A stretch of DNA of 64,000 nt from Isoetes taiwanensis (Eukaryota > Streptophyta > Lycopodiopsida > Isoetales > Isoetaceae): contig JAJEKV010000085.1 in the NCBI GenBank assembly GCA_021234155.1, positions 3,916,706 to 3,980,705 on the forward strand, read 5' to 3'. Both the position numbers and the translations under genes were made by a program. Shown piece by piece: positions 12,830-25,163 of this stretch. How positions within the stretch are numbered: the stretch's first letter is position 1; every line of letters starts with the position of its first letter. The notes under the pieces are model-generated. The model did not search any database and had not been told where the DNA came from. It saw nothing but the letters and a program-made list of their open reading frames with translations.

Positions 12830-15103
12830 AATTTTTGCTGAGAAATACATGGAAGTATATGCTGAAAAAGAACACGATTTTGGAAGACCCTTCAGAATTG
12901 TGCTTGTGCAGACCTCTGATGCAAATGGACCAGGTAAATATATAGCACTTTTGTTCTATAGGTAATGTTATCTGCTGACAATTGTTATAGGTGGCTAGGT
13001 AACTATTGGACGGCGAGGACACCAGATTGCATAGTGGGAGTGCAAAAGCATGTATTTGAGGAGTTTCATAGAAAATATCATAACAAGGTTTGGGTTCAAT
13101 ATAGTCTCTGCATTAGAGAAAGCTTTAATATCTCATGCTATGTTCTGTATGAAAATTCAGGAGATATGGACGGTTTTATCGCATCTCGGGACAGTGGTTT
13201 TGAAATTCTTGATTTGGCATCTGGTCTAATTGGTCCATGGAGACGCTCGACTTCATCAGAAAAACATGTGAATCAAGGGTTTATGTCAACCCTATGGGGC
13301 AGGCCTGTCAATCAAGTCTCACATTCAAATTCTGCAACTTCTTTCATGTCTGGTCGTGATAGTCATACTACTGAAAATTCGACAACTGAGTCCATTAAAG
13401 ATTTGTACTATGGGAGTGATCGTGTGAGTCCAGATCTAGTTATCAGGAAGTCTGAGTACATTAGGATTGAAGTGATTTGTTCTAGTAATTTCTATTGCAG
13501 ATTTCAACGGCGGAGCCAGCAGATCTTTTTGGAAGCAATGGCCACTTGTGGAATCAATATAAAGAATATACTTTTCAGCAGATTCAGGCTGCAACAAACA
13601 ACTTTTCTCCAGGTCTCAATCTTGGTGAACAAGGGTATTTTGTGGTATATAAAGGAAGTCTCGACTCTACAACTGTGACCATTAAAGTACCTAAAGAAGA
13701 TGGGTTTGAATGCTCACAAAACTTCCTTCATGAGGTATGCATATATCTAAGATCATCTCCACCAGACTCTCATGTTCCTTATTTAATTCTATTATTTCTT
13801 TGAGTTTTACTGTTGGGGTTACCTCTTGATTTCTGTGTAGCTTATCATCAACTGGACACGTTTTTGATGATAGAAAATATTCAAACTTGACGCTTTTCTC
13901 TCTCTTGAAATGTTCTACAAGAAATTCTTAATTTATGAAGGCCCTCTATCTGATTACCATAATACTGCCCAAATCATGTGCACATCCTTGAGGTCTTCAC
14001 GTAGTTTCATGAATGTTATGTATTGACTGATTGCTATGTACCAGGTCGAAATTTCAGGTCATACACATCATCCACATATTGTACGTCTTTTGGGAGCTTG
14101 TGTAGAAAAAGGGTGCCTTGTCTATGAATATATGGAGAATGGAAGGTTAGACGATTGTCTATTGCGCCAAAATAATGTTCATCCTCTTCCATGGTATTCC
14201 AGATTTCGGATTGCGGCTGAAATTGCAACAACACTGCATTTCCTTCATAATTCAAGACCAGAAGCGATTTTCCATTATGACCTCAAGCTAGGCAATATAC
14301 TCCTGAATCACAATAATGTCAGTAAATTAGCAAGACCAATAGCAACTGCTCCAATAGATGTTGCAGTTACAGATCATGAGGGCAAACGACCATCTGAGGC
14401 ATTTGCCCATGTGGATCCAGAATATCAACAAACCCATCATTTTGGTCCTAAATCTGACATTTATTCTTTGGGAATTGTCATGATACAGTTACTCACTGCA
14501 AGTGGTTCACCATTGGAAGCCCGTGAACTTGTTGAGATGGCAGTAAACTCTGGAACCCTTAATGACGTGTTGGATCAGTCAGCTGGTGAATGGCCCCTTG
14601 AAAAAGCCACACAAGTTGCTTCTCTTGCTTTACAGTGTGCAAGTTTGAAACAATATCAGAGGCCCAAGTTGAGTGCCATTCTATCGATCTTGGATAGAGT
14701 TCGTCCATTAGTGGAGGAATTAGTTGCTACAGACACTAAACTTGTCGAACGAGGAAATGATCTGATCCCACCAATCTTCCTTTGCCCTCTTCGACAGGTA
14801 AGAGATTCCTACTCCCATCTTTTCCATATTATATAGCTAGCATCTATTACAATCTTAGCTCAAAGAGAGAGTAAATGATGTTGAACTGAATTTCCCATTT
14901 TCTAGGAAATTATGCAGCAACCAGTTGTAGTGATTGATGGGTACACATATGAGCATTCTGCAATTAAGCAATGGATGGAGAAACACAATACATCTCCAAT
15001 GACAAACCTCGAGTTTGAGCATAAGGAAGTAATCCCAAATTATTCACTTCAGAAATTGATATCAAAATGGGAATCAACAACAAAGTTGGAAAGCTACAAA
15101 TGA
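12830..15103 (+). CDS. U-box domain-containing protein with degenerate kinase domain (PUB family), partial gene model
   Basis: Clear exons are 13500-13733, 14045-14798 and about 14906-15103, with a less certain N-terminal part in 12.83-13.49 kb where frames are interrupted. The kinase part has YTFQQIQAATNNFS, a glycine loop reading LGEQGYFVVYKG (off consensus), VTIK with its Lys, and HYDLKLGN (HRD Arg is Tyr, Asp kept). Where DFG should stand the chain reads SKLARPIA, so the Mg-binding motif is missing. The C-lobe is normal (HVDPEYQQT, SDIYSLGIVMIQLL). After FLCPLRQ and an intron the last exon completes a U-box: MQQPVVVIDGYTYEHSAI, then QWMEKHNTSPMTN. The U-box recruits E2 enzymes, so it probably works as a ubiquitin ligase with a non-catalytic kinase fold. 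It is paralogous to 4656-6428. No stop interrupts the kinase or U-box exons. Confidence 0.78.
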
Positions 15104-16028
15104 AGTCAGTTCAGTGACTTTTGGTTTAAACTAGTGCAGTTTAAACGAAAATCTAGGGTTAATAAGATAAGGTGAATGGAATGTGTAAACAGATCAGGCT
15201 CTATAAAAACATTTCAAATCATAGTGCATTTGGAGATGCAAGAAGTATCTATAAGCATCTAAAGAATTGGTCGATTTATTAGATGCCTAAGATATGTCAC
15301 ATTAAATTTTGTAAATAAAAATTCTTAAGCATCTAAAGAATTGATCTATTTTTGTAGATGCCTAAGATGTCACACAATTTTCTTAAAATAAAACTTTAGC
15401 AGACAATTACAGATTTAGAGTCAATATTGGTAGTGCGCTGATAACTGACCAATATGAATTACTTAAGTCTAGATGTTTGCTTTGCTGCTCGCTCACTGAT
15501 ATGAGAACTCTGGGCTTATCAAAAGCCTGAATATTTGGGCTCATATCATTGCTTCGTTTGTAACAGCATCTTTGTTTGTAACAGCATCTTTGTAGATCAA
15601 TAATAGCCCACGTTGGGGAGTGAAAGTCAAATTGCAATAGAAGAAGTCGACCAAATGCAAAATAATGTGAAAGAAATTAGACAGAAGATGATAAAGAATT
15701 TTAATTCAAAAAACAAGGTGTTCCCATGCTATAAAGAATTTTAATGTAAAAAACAAGGTGCCCTCATGCCAACAAAGTTGTTTGATCCCAGAAATGAACA
15801 TATTTTATTGAGCATGGAGACATAATATCTAAGTATATACAAGAACTTTGTGTGGCCGCAGTCACCACCACTTCCATGTCTAAGGGCGAAATCACACCTG
15901 CGGCTGCCCGAGTTTTAAAAAATGCAAGAACCATGCACAGTATTCCATTTGGCATGGGCAGGCACGTTTCTTATCATACTATCACAGTTGAAACTTCTCC
16001 ATCTTACTGTTCTCAATCGAAATTTATT
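15104..16028. other. 3' flank with short local duplications
   Basis: AT-rich. A segment around 15247-15295 (AAGCATCTAAAGAATTG, then TAGATGCCTAAGAT) recurs at 15327-15372, and TTTGTAACAGCATCTTTG is duplicated near 15557-15592. TATAAAGAATTTTAAT also recurs at about 15690 and 15730. No gene seen. Confidence 0.5.
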
Positions 16029-17105
16029 TGATTTTTCAACTTGCAGAATGATTGCAGCATCAAACTTCTAGAGACTGTTCGGAAACAATCAAAAGATTAG
16101 AAGCCCAGTCTCTTGAGCAGGAATGCTATATGGAACTACTGGAGCATCATACTTCATATTGCTGAAGCTTTGTGGATTCAGTTTACAGATTTTGTGAGTG
16201 CAAATGCCTGTTTTGGACCTTTATAGTTGCAGCATATCATGTGTTTAGCGAACCTGTAGAGTGGAAGAAGGTATGTTTGAGACCTCTATTTTGCTTGCAA
16301 TTGTTTTTACTTTAATCATGATGTATTGGATGTACCCTTATATTTGTAAAAGCTTCACTGATTATTCTCAGTTTACTGCCCATTGCTTTGTGCTGCAAAT
16401 GCCTATGTTGGACCTATATTTGCAAAATTTATAATTGCTTATTTGATTTTTGCAACTTGCAACAATTGCAGCATCAAACTTCTAGAGACTGTTCAGAAAC
16501 AATCAAAAGATCAGAAGCTCAGTCTCCTGAGCAGGAATGCTATGAAACTGCTGGAGCATGCCCAGTTTATAGTCTATTATTTCGTGAGTGCAAATGCCTG
16601 TGTTGGAGCTTTATAGTTGCAGCATATCATGTGTCTAGAGAGCCTGTAGAGCGGAAGAAGTTATGTTTGAGACCTCTATTTTTGCTTGCAATTGTTCTTA
16701 CTTTAATTATGATGTGTTGGATGTACCCTTATATTTGTAAAAGCTTCACTGATTATTCTCAGTTTACTGCCTATTGCTTTGTGCTGCAAATGTCTGTGTT
16801 GAACCCATATTTGCAGAATTTATAATTGCAGCATATCATGTGTCTAGAGAGAGAACCTGTAGAGTGGAAGAAGATATGTCTGATACCGCTATGAATTTAT
16901 AGTTGCAGCATATCATGTGTCTAGAGAACCTGTTGAGTGGAAGAAGATATGTTTGAGACCTCTATTTTGCTTGCAATTGTTCTTACTTTAATCATGATGG
17001 GTTGAATGTACCCTTATATTTGGAAAAGCTTCATTGATTATTCTCAGTTTACTGCCTACTGCTTTGTGCTTCAAATGCTTGTGTTGGATCCATATTTGCT
17101 GAATA
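16029..17105. repeat. Diverged tandem repeat, about 0.4-kb unit
   Basis: GCAGCATCAAACTTCTAGAG occurs at about 16054 and 16467, giving a period near 413 bp. AGCATATCATGTGTCTAGAG-like strings recur at about 16224, 16621, 16829 and 16904, and ATTATTCTCAGTTTACTGCC recurs near 16360, 16752 and 17039. The third and fourth copies are partial. Open frames across it (16388-16825) read as cysteine-rich nonsense with no family match, so I regard it as noncoding. Confidence 0.75.
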
Positions 17106-18099
17106 TCATCTCTCTAGAGAATGCCTGGACTGGAATTAAGGTACCCTCTATTTACTTGCAATGTTCATGTATTGAAGATATCTTTTTTGTTTCTGCACCT
17201 TCAGATTTTGTGCATAGGCTTGCCCAGTCACTTCTTTTGCCTACTTTGCTCATCCCATTTACCTTTCCTTAATATGTATAATTAGTATGTATATGTACAT
17301 AGGTCAGTGCCGTGGACAAAGAGATCACGATTCATCTCACCATATGACCATACGAATAAAAAAGGACTGAGGGTCCCTTATCACTGTGCATGAGATCTAA
17401 GATGGTTGGGTGGTCATGTTGGAGATGCAATCTAAAACATCTACACCACATAAGACATCTATACCACATGCAAAAAGATAAGGTTTCTAGAATGTCTCCA
17501 CATAGTATTTACAAGTCAATGGCATCAAACAAAATTATCAAAAGATGCCCAAACATCTTTGTCTTTCACGCTAATGTTGTTACCCACCTATGAAAAACAT
17601 TCCAATCACAAGTTCCTCCTACCGTAGTTCGCAGAAGATCTAGCAGGAAGATCATACTATTAGAAAAGGTAATGAAATGCTCTTACTATGAACCATTATT
17701 ATAAATGGTTTATATGTTGAAGTATTTCCTTTTCTTCAAATCACAGCAGGTTCCTCCATGCCAGTCATTTGCAGAAGATCTAGCAAGTTCTTTTTATAAA
17801 CTTCAAAACTATAGGATGTCACATGCAAATAAATTTATTAATTATGGCATTTAAACAATAGTCTAATCGCATGTTCTTTGATGAGAATTAAGGTTTAGTT
17901 TTTATGTTTCACATATTATTCATTATTTACAACTATTGACATTTCTTTGCACTTGACATTCATGCATTCCTCGGCCAAGGGTAGGGTTTATTAGTGACAT
18001 CCAAAGTTGAATCGATGTTAATCCTCGACCAAAGTACCTGAAAATCCATTGTGAATTTATGTATTGATTATATCAATAACAAAAATGTAGGCACTAATT
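17106..18099. other. Intergenic, nothing recognised
   Basis: Short frames only. GCAGAAGATCTAGCA occurs twice (near 17632 and 17771), suggesting a small local duplication. No RNA gene or element end identified. Confidence 0.4.
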
Positions 18100-18610
18100 A
18101 CAATATGGAACTACAAAGCCTAGCTCAACCTAAAGGGCTTCCATGTTGGAAGTGCTGCCACAAAAACTATTATAACTACATTGCTCAAGGCACTTCATAC
18201 ATTTCCATTCGCTTCATCTCAGTTTTCTTGCTTTAATTATATATCAATGAGAATATGAACCACAAACCTTAGCTCAATCCGAAGGGCTCCCATATTGGAA
18301 ACAAAGACGATCAAACTCATTGTCCAACTTAGGGTAATAGCATTCTTCTCTTTGTAATCAAATAGGCTTATGTTTGCCCAACACTATATACTCAGTTGCA
18401 CACATTTGAGAAAGGAGATTTTGACTACTTTTGTCAACAAACAAGCAACATATTGCCCTACAAAGCCTGGCTCGACCTAAAGGGTGGCTCCCACAATGGA
18501 AGTGCCACAAACAGTATCTAACTACGTCGCCCAACTCAAGGTAATAACTCTCTACTATTTATAATCACATAGGTCTCCGTGGACGATAAAATTCAATTCT
18601 GTGACCTAAC
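18100..18610. repeat. Three diverged copies of a short repeat ending in a LINE-like tail
   Basis: The blocks near 18112, 18262 and 18461 each carry AAAGCCTAGCTCAACCTAAAG or a variant, then a CCCAxxxTGGAA block, then a CAACTCAAGGTAAT-like block. The last copy ends with CCGTGGACGATAAAATTC, close to the CGTGGACGATAAAATC end of the LINE near 42.95 kb. This looks like SINE or LINE-tail copies nested at one site. Confidence 0.45.
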
Positions 18611-21453
18611 TTCCATTTCGCATTATTGGTAGTGCCACGTGGCGGCACAAAATAATCTTCCGAATTAATAGTGGCTCACTTTCCATTTTGTTTTATCCCA
18701 CCATTCATCCAATAAACACAGGGAACAACATAGAGTATTCCCACAATTGTATTAGAAATATAATCCTATGAAATAAAAATCATTCCACTATCTAATATTG
18801 CCATCCAATAAAAACACACAAGGCTTAAAAATGTGCCACCTTCTCAATCACTCCTTCCTTCCTTCCTACCTACGCTAGTAAAGCCAATTTCTTGTAAATG
18901 AATATGACAATTATAATGCCCGCTATAGAATTTTACAACATGTTATCAAAGCAACAATTTACATATTTGGCACATAAAGGAACTAAATGTAATAATAACT
19001 TCCGTTCATCTAAACATATATAATCGAGAGTGCAATTTTTCATTTCTGTTCGCCCATCTATTTTTTCTGGGCCGCAATCTAAGTTTATGCTTTGTTGCCA
19101 CGTACCGCAATCTAAGTTTATGCTTTATTGCCACGTATTTTTTGAAAAATTTAAACGGACGTCTGGCAGTCACAAGCTACAAGGTACGGCGGCGGGAGTG
19201 GCGAGCTATGGCGGTGCATCCAAGCTCCTCAATTTACAAAAGGAACAATACGGCACAGTCTTCTCTTCAAGGCAATGGACAGTTCGGCTTCGACACTCCT
19301 CTAGCATGGATGGTCTTCTGCTTTTGGCACCGGCTTCTGCTTCTATGGAGCTTCTGAGCAAGAAAAAGCGGGGTCTGCTCTGGCACTCGGTCGCCATAGC
19401 CAAAACGAGCTGAGAGTAGGTCTGTGCTTCTAGATATGGGCGATTTCATTTGAGCCTTAGCTTGAAGCAGGCTTCGAAAAAGACGGAGTTAGTCTCCTAA
19501 ATTTCCGGTTCATCTCCTTAATTTCCGCTCCAGCTTTGAACAAGCCGGAAGCTGGTTCCAAGAAGAAAAACAGTCACCTGGCGATCTACATGCTATTGAA
19601 TAACAAAAGTAGCAAATTTCTGGAAAATTTATAAAAGTGCCGGGGAATTTTATTAGGTTAGTACAGTTAGACTTCCAATTTACTTTCAAAAACGCTAGTG
19701 ATGGTGACCATACGAGCAGGGGCAGTGCAGTTAGTAGGCTCGTCAGTTAGATAATAGGAAGGGACCCAATAAGCAAAGAGAGAGTGAGATTATCAGCTAA
19801 AAGCAGGGGCGCCTCCATCCATTGATTCTAAACTAGTTTACCTTCAAAATTTTGAAATCGATGGCTTTTTACCTGTTAATTTATAACGGAAACGGCGTTT
19901 CCAGTTCAAGTCTGTAAGTTCCAGTAGTTGCTTGTTGAAGGCGGCAATTTTTCTGGTAGACTTAACCGGGGATTTCGAAGCCTGGCTTGAAGCTCCTGTT
20001 TGTGGTCTGCAAGTCTACTCTGCCAGTTTTATTTGCATTTCCTCTGCATTTTATAGACCTATTCGACCTATTTTCCACGGCTTCTACTAGATTGTGCTAG
20101 CTGACCAGATTGCCAGAGTCCTAAGAGCCATTTTTGGACTTCGGTTCTTGATGGTTCTTCCATTGATTCCGGTCCTGGGCCTCTCTGCCTTTCTTGAAAT
20201 TTCGATTTCTGGTTTAAAATTTTTACTTATAGCAGTATACCAATAAAGCCTTTTTGGATCCTAAATCTTCTCCCAATAGTCTGATGCACATGGATCCTCG
20301 CACCGTACAAATGGCAAAACTCAGATTAGAAAGAGATCCCTGCTCTAGCCAGCTCAGAGACGACATGCACACAACGAGTTGCAAGGGGCAATTTGGATCT
20401 GCAATGCTACCCACATGCTTGCAATTTGGATCTGCAATGCTACCCACATGTAATTAACAAGCTGAAATCAACAATTTAATGGAAAAAACCAACACAAGAG
20501 CGCAAAGCAGAAAACAACTTCCATGAAGCAGCTCTAGTCCAGCCCGCAAAAACGCTGATCGTAAAAGCCCCCTCCATATTCAACTCGTGGCTTCTTTGTT
20601 CTCTCAATAGAAGCTATTTCTTTTAAACCTTATCGGATCTGCAGAAATCTGGCTGTGGCTCCACCAAAAGGATGAATGAAGTCGGCAGATTTCATTGAAG
20701 TCGCTTGCCCTCCAAATCAGGGCATTATGAAGCGGCCGACTAGCAGGAAGATTACATATTTGAGCTCCCCGATGCCCAAATCGAAAAACAGGGGGAACAA
20801 AAGAAAGCTTAAGGCAACGGGAAAAAGAAATAATACGTGCCGAATTTAACATTTTTGGAAAAAAATCCACCCTTAAAAAACATTGACATTATGTGATCAT
20901 GTTAATGTAAACTGATGTAATATCCTTTGCAGTGGTAAATGGTCGTTAATAATAATGAGTCTAATTTCACAGTCTTAGAAAGACAATTAATTTTACATTT
21001 CGACTTTTTAATTATATATTATTTTCATTTACAAGATGGACGAAGAAAAATGTTCGCGGCGGCCTTGGCCGCCGCGATAAATTTCTTGTATTATTAAGTT
21101 TGGATGACCATTAGTTTGCAAGCTCAATTGATGGACAAACATAAATAATATATTGCTCCAAAGACACCAAGATTGTTGTTGCAACCTATTGCTCATGGCA
21201 TTGGATCAATCTGTATTGCCTTGACGCCTTGTTAATATTGTCCCAGTTTTGTTATCCTTATTTAAACTTTATCGGATGAAATGTCCAGGAACGCTGGGCA
21301 CTTTTTCTTGTAGAATAATAATACATCAATTTACATTTTTTAGAGGTACTTACATACTTTTCCAAAGGATAAAATTAGTTGTATTGATGATAAATCATAT
21401 TACTATTTTATTGATATTCTATTATTTCTCATTTGGCTTCAAATATGTATAAT
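18611..21453. other. Intergenic downstream of the aquaporin gene
   Basis: Contains unrecognised open frames (for example 19030-19413) with no motif, a TTCCTTCC tract near 18865, a local duplication CAATTTGGATCTGCAATGCTA at about 20390 and 20420, and the GC-rich hairpin at 21055-21076. I cannot support any gene. Confidence 0.4.
21055..21076. repeat. GC-rich perfect hairpin, 10-bp stem
   Basis: CGCGGCGGCC and GGCCGCCGCG are perfect reverse complements around TT, followed by ATAAATTTCTTGTATT. It shares layout and the TCTTGTATT flank with 3722-3740. Confidence 0.65.
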
Positions 21454-22674
21454 TTAGCTTCTAGTGAAGTTCCGTTCTCGTGGTTGATGGTCCTTGAAAC
21501 GAAGTAACGTATACACACCAGCACCAATTTGTGCTCCTATAAATGGACCAACAAAGTAAAGCCATATTCCTTTGTATTTACCAGCAGATATGGCCGGCCC
21601 TAGAGTTCGAGCTGGATTCATAGATGCTCCAGATATAGGTCTGCATGAGAGAAATTCTTTATCTAGAATATCGTCTTCAACAAAGTGACAATAATTTTGA
21701 ACAAGACTTACGCACCAATGAGATTGTTCAGGTAAACAGTAGCACCTACTGCAATGCCAGCAAGTTCTCCCACCTGTTTAGAAGGATATATAAACAATTT
21801 GGGCACAGCATTATGTGTTTTGAATTGAAAAAAATAATTTGCATTGTATTTGAACTCACAGCACGAGTATCGGTGGCTACTGCAGTAACAACAAACATCA
21901 TGAAAGCCGTCAGGATGATCTCAAAAACAAAAGACTGCCACACTTCACCAGCAGGCACAGTGGCACCTGCATGCTCAAATGGAGTATAGACTGCTCTCAG
22001 CAAAAAAGCTGAACAAATTGATGCTGTAAGCTGGCATGTCCAATACAGTGGAACCTTGAATTCCAACTTATGGATTAGTATGAAACTAGGTTCTATCAAA
22101 ATAAGTTGCTTTCTCCTTTACCTGCCAAAATGGGAAGTGCCTGTAAGTGGCGAAGGCCAAAGTTACAGCAGGGTTTATGTGAGCTCCCGATATATGGCCG
22201 GTTGAAAAGATGACAATCATCACACACAGGCCAGCTCCTCCTCCAACTCCATGAATACCCAAATATCCTTTTGATTTATGGTCCATTATGGCTGTCCCAG
22301 CACAACCAAAAATCAACACAAAAGTTCCCACAAATTCAGAGAGCAACTGCAATAAGAAGATGTTATTTTATAAACAAAGCAAAAATTAGTGGAAGCATTA
22401 TTCCAACATAAATATGATATAAAGCTTTCGTCAAGGATAAATCTAATGGTCTATACGAAGGTTGAGCTAGCATAGAAATATAATTTTCAAGGTTATGAAT
22501 ATTGTGTGGGAGTTGTACCTTTTTCCCAAGTGTTACATTTGGAGACAGCCCAGTTGGGATGGGATCTCTGATTTCATGGTCAGGAATGCATTCTACAGGA
22601 AAGCATTTGTTGCCTCCTCGAAAATCGAGGCTGGAGTTACGGTCATTTGATACCGTTATTTGTGCATCTCCCAT
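21454..22674 (-). CDS. Aquaporin, NIP subfamily (NIP5/6-like by similarity)
   Basis: Five minus-strand exons, 22674-22519, 22346-22122, 22054-21860, 21773-21712 and 21640-21454, join in frame to 825 nt (274 residues). All junctions are GT-AG. It is a six-helix channel of the plasma or internal membrane; NIPs carry metalloids and small neutral solutes such as boric or silicic acid. Both NPA boxes are intact: SGAHINPAVTLAFA in exon 2 and SGASMNPARTLGPA in exon 5. Exon 3 ends in FVVTAVATDTRAV and exon 4 starts GELAGIAVGAT, as in NIP5;1. Aligning by eye with remembered NIP1 and NIP5 sequences gives a selectivity filter of Ala (H2), Asn (H5), Ala (LE1), Arg (LE2); Asn at H5 is not one of the usual NIP classes. 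The N-terminus (about 50 residues, before the first helix) is long and hydrophilic, as in NIP5/6. No frameshift or stop, so probably functional. Confidence 0.92.
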
Positions 22675-24204
22675 TTTCTTTTGTTAGGACTTGGAGTATC
22701 AATCTTGAAATTTGAACCCAAAAACAACCTTCATATGTTTAGATAATCATAGCAATGCTTTTATTATCACTTCCTGACTATTCAACCATGGACTAGTTTG
22801 TAGCTTGCAGAGATTTATATATTGTGTGTGAGATGCTCTCTCCAATTGTTCATTACATCCTTACGGCCATGTAATGCCAATAAGAAAAGTATTTAAAATC
22901 TTCAAGATGACCCCCATATGTGAATTGCCAATACGTCATGCTTGGGAATAAACCACCATTTCCAAATTTTTTAATTTCCAAGAATATATCTTATACATAT
23001 TATATGTTAATGTCACATCCATGACATTTGTCCTGACCAAATGGTCGGTCACTTGGTGTATGGCTTACGATGTTAATACAACATTAGGTACATATATACA
23101 CAAGCACAAAATAATAATCAATGGAATATATACATATCTGAACCTCTATACCAAAAAGATAATCCTTTGTGCAAATGCATATAGTCATTTTTTGCATCAA
23201 TAGATCTATTGATAGGTAGAATATTTTCTTTCTTCATATTGAGTGATATTATAATTTTGCCCATAAAACAAAGTCTCGGTTTTGATTGTGATTCCTCTAT
23301 TACTAAACTAATAGAATATCCGATTGGGACCCCATGGACGTAAAAAACCTATCTTATCTTGTCTTGTCTTATCTTATCGTATCTAAAAGACTATAAAAAA
23401 AAATTGATGCAGACAATTGGTGATATACTAGTCACCTAATTGGACATGTAGCTGAAATATGTTTTCAAAGTTTTTCACTAGAGTACTTGTGCATCTGCAC
23501 ATAATCTCTGAAATTGCATAGACGTCTCCCTAAAGGGAAGATTCGAAATTTGAAATACCATAAGAAGCCATTGGCTTTGCTAAATCTTGTCTTGCCCACC
23601 TATTTCCTTGGAATAGTGATGTGCTTAAGAGCTTGGTGTGTCCATTGTTGTGATCTAAGTCATTTATCATGTTTTCGACCTGCACGTAGTTGCTTTATAG
23701 CTAATCCTAGCATTTTCTTTTAGTTAAATTAGTTTTTTAGATAATAATGATGATGACGAAGCATAGTCATGTGACAGATTTGAAGGTTTTTTTTGTTTTC
23801 AAGGACGAAAAAAAGTTTACTACAAGATGTACATATCTCACGAGCTCCATAAGCAAAAGTGCTCCTGAGACACAAGCTGAAGCATTATGTACTTACTTCA
23901 GTGTATGGGACTAATGATAATAATTAATTTGAAAATCTGAATCCAAATGTGATGCTTTACTTCTTGCATGAGGAAGGAAGACTTATAAGCCATTAATACC
24001 TTAGCCTGGACCTACAACAATAATATTACGAACAGATGAACAAATATCTTGGAAAATATGCAGCCTGCGATGCTCGCAAATTTACCACAAGCCAAGCATA
24101 TCTTAGATGAAATGCCTTCTACTTAAGTGGAGGCCCATACGAGTAGAACACCATGTGTTGTTAAATGGATCTTTTACTCAGGACCATGCTGCTTGAATTT
24201 CTGA
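22675..24204. other. Aquaporin 5' flank and intergenic DNA
   Basis: Upstream of the NIP start. Near 23325-23392 the string TTGGGACCCCATGGACGTAA followed by a (TTATC/TTGTC)n tract resembles the 3' end of the LINE at 40935-42110 read on the same strand, so a LINE tail probably sits here. No gene seen. Confidence 0.45.
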
Positions 24205-25014
24205 ATGCTATCAGAAAAGGGGATTCTGGATGAGGGCCAGGATCTTGTTGCATTGAAGGCTAATCTGACCTACGAGCATTGTGGCATCAAGCACACAATA
24301 CCGTATGCAATCATGCTAGCAGAGACAGGGATGTCTCCCCTGGAATTGGAGGCCCTGTATCAAACTATTAATTTTGTGAATAGAATTAAGATGCAATCAG
24401 TGGATAGGTTACCCCATCAAGCCATGCTGGTTTCTGCAGATCAGGGGTGGTTTCAGGAGGTCATGGCATGGGCAAACCGATGGGGTATAACAGAGATGAA
24501 TTGGCCAGAAGATAAGTTTGAGACCAGATCACTATTGGAGCGACATGCAATCCACATTCTTTGGGTCAAGCAAGGGAGCCAGATGCTGCATTACTAAATG
24601 ACAATCAATCCGATGGAGTTTTATAAAGATCAAAGGTATCTATCAGCAAATATGTCAAAGAGGCTAAGGCAACAAGTTGTATGTGAGCTCACATAGGTTG
24701 GCACTTGAGACTGATCGGTAGTCCAAAGTACCAATAGAGAATCAGACATGTAGACTCTGCAGTTTGGATCGTGTTAAAGATGAGGATCATGTGCTTGCGG
24801 GTTGTCCAATCTATAAAGGTACCAGGGAAAAATTCGGCATCCATATAGGAAATTTCCATACTTTATTTGCTCTAGATCCATCAGATATAGGTTTATACAT
24901 TAAAACAGTTGATGACTATCGTTCTTTGTTGTTAAAAATTAATGATGTCTGATTGCAATCAGGCTCTCTGCCTTCAAGGCCCCAAAGGGCTCAGTAATAC
25001 CTTATTATTATTAC
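24205..25014 (+). pseudogene. LINE ORF2 C-terminal fragment with (TTA)n tail
   Basis: A 130-codon frame at 24205-24597 and, after a frameshift, 24690-24952, which carries CRLCSLDRVKDEDHVLAGCP. That is the C-terminal zinc-knuckle pattern CxxC...EDExHxLxxC seen in the other LINEs of this window (near 54.45 kb and 43.30 kb). The 3' UTR has CAAGGCCCCAAAGGGCTCAG and ends in a short TTA repeat, as expected for a target-primed tail. The RT domain is missing (5' truncation). Confidence 0.7.
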
Positions 25015-25163
25015 GGAAAACTACCAAACTACCCCTATAAGTCTATGTAATTACCAAAATGCCCTTATGAGTTTCAAAATTACCAAAATGCCCCTACACA
25101 CCTTCTATACATAAGGGCATTTTGGTAATTTTGGAACTCATAAGGGTATTTTGGTAGTTTTCC
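25015..25163. mobile_element. Small fold-back (MITE-like) element in a (TTA)n tail
   Basis: GGAAAACTACCAAA at the left end is matched by TTTGGTAGTTTTCC at the right end. The inner arms also pair (ATTACCAAAATGCCC with GGGCATTTTGGTAAT), leaving a short loop near 25095-25110. The 149-bp unit is flanked on both sides by CTTATTATTATTA, consistent with insertion into the LINE tail with a TA- or TTA-type duplication. Confidence 0.8.

Noticed and set aside
16388-16825. Cysteine-rich 145-codon frame
   Set aside because: It lies on the 0.4-kb tandem repeat and has no motif or splice support.
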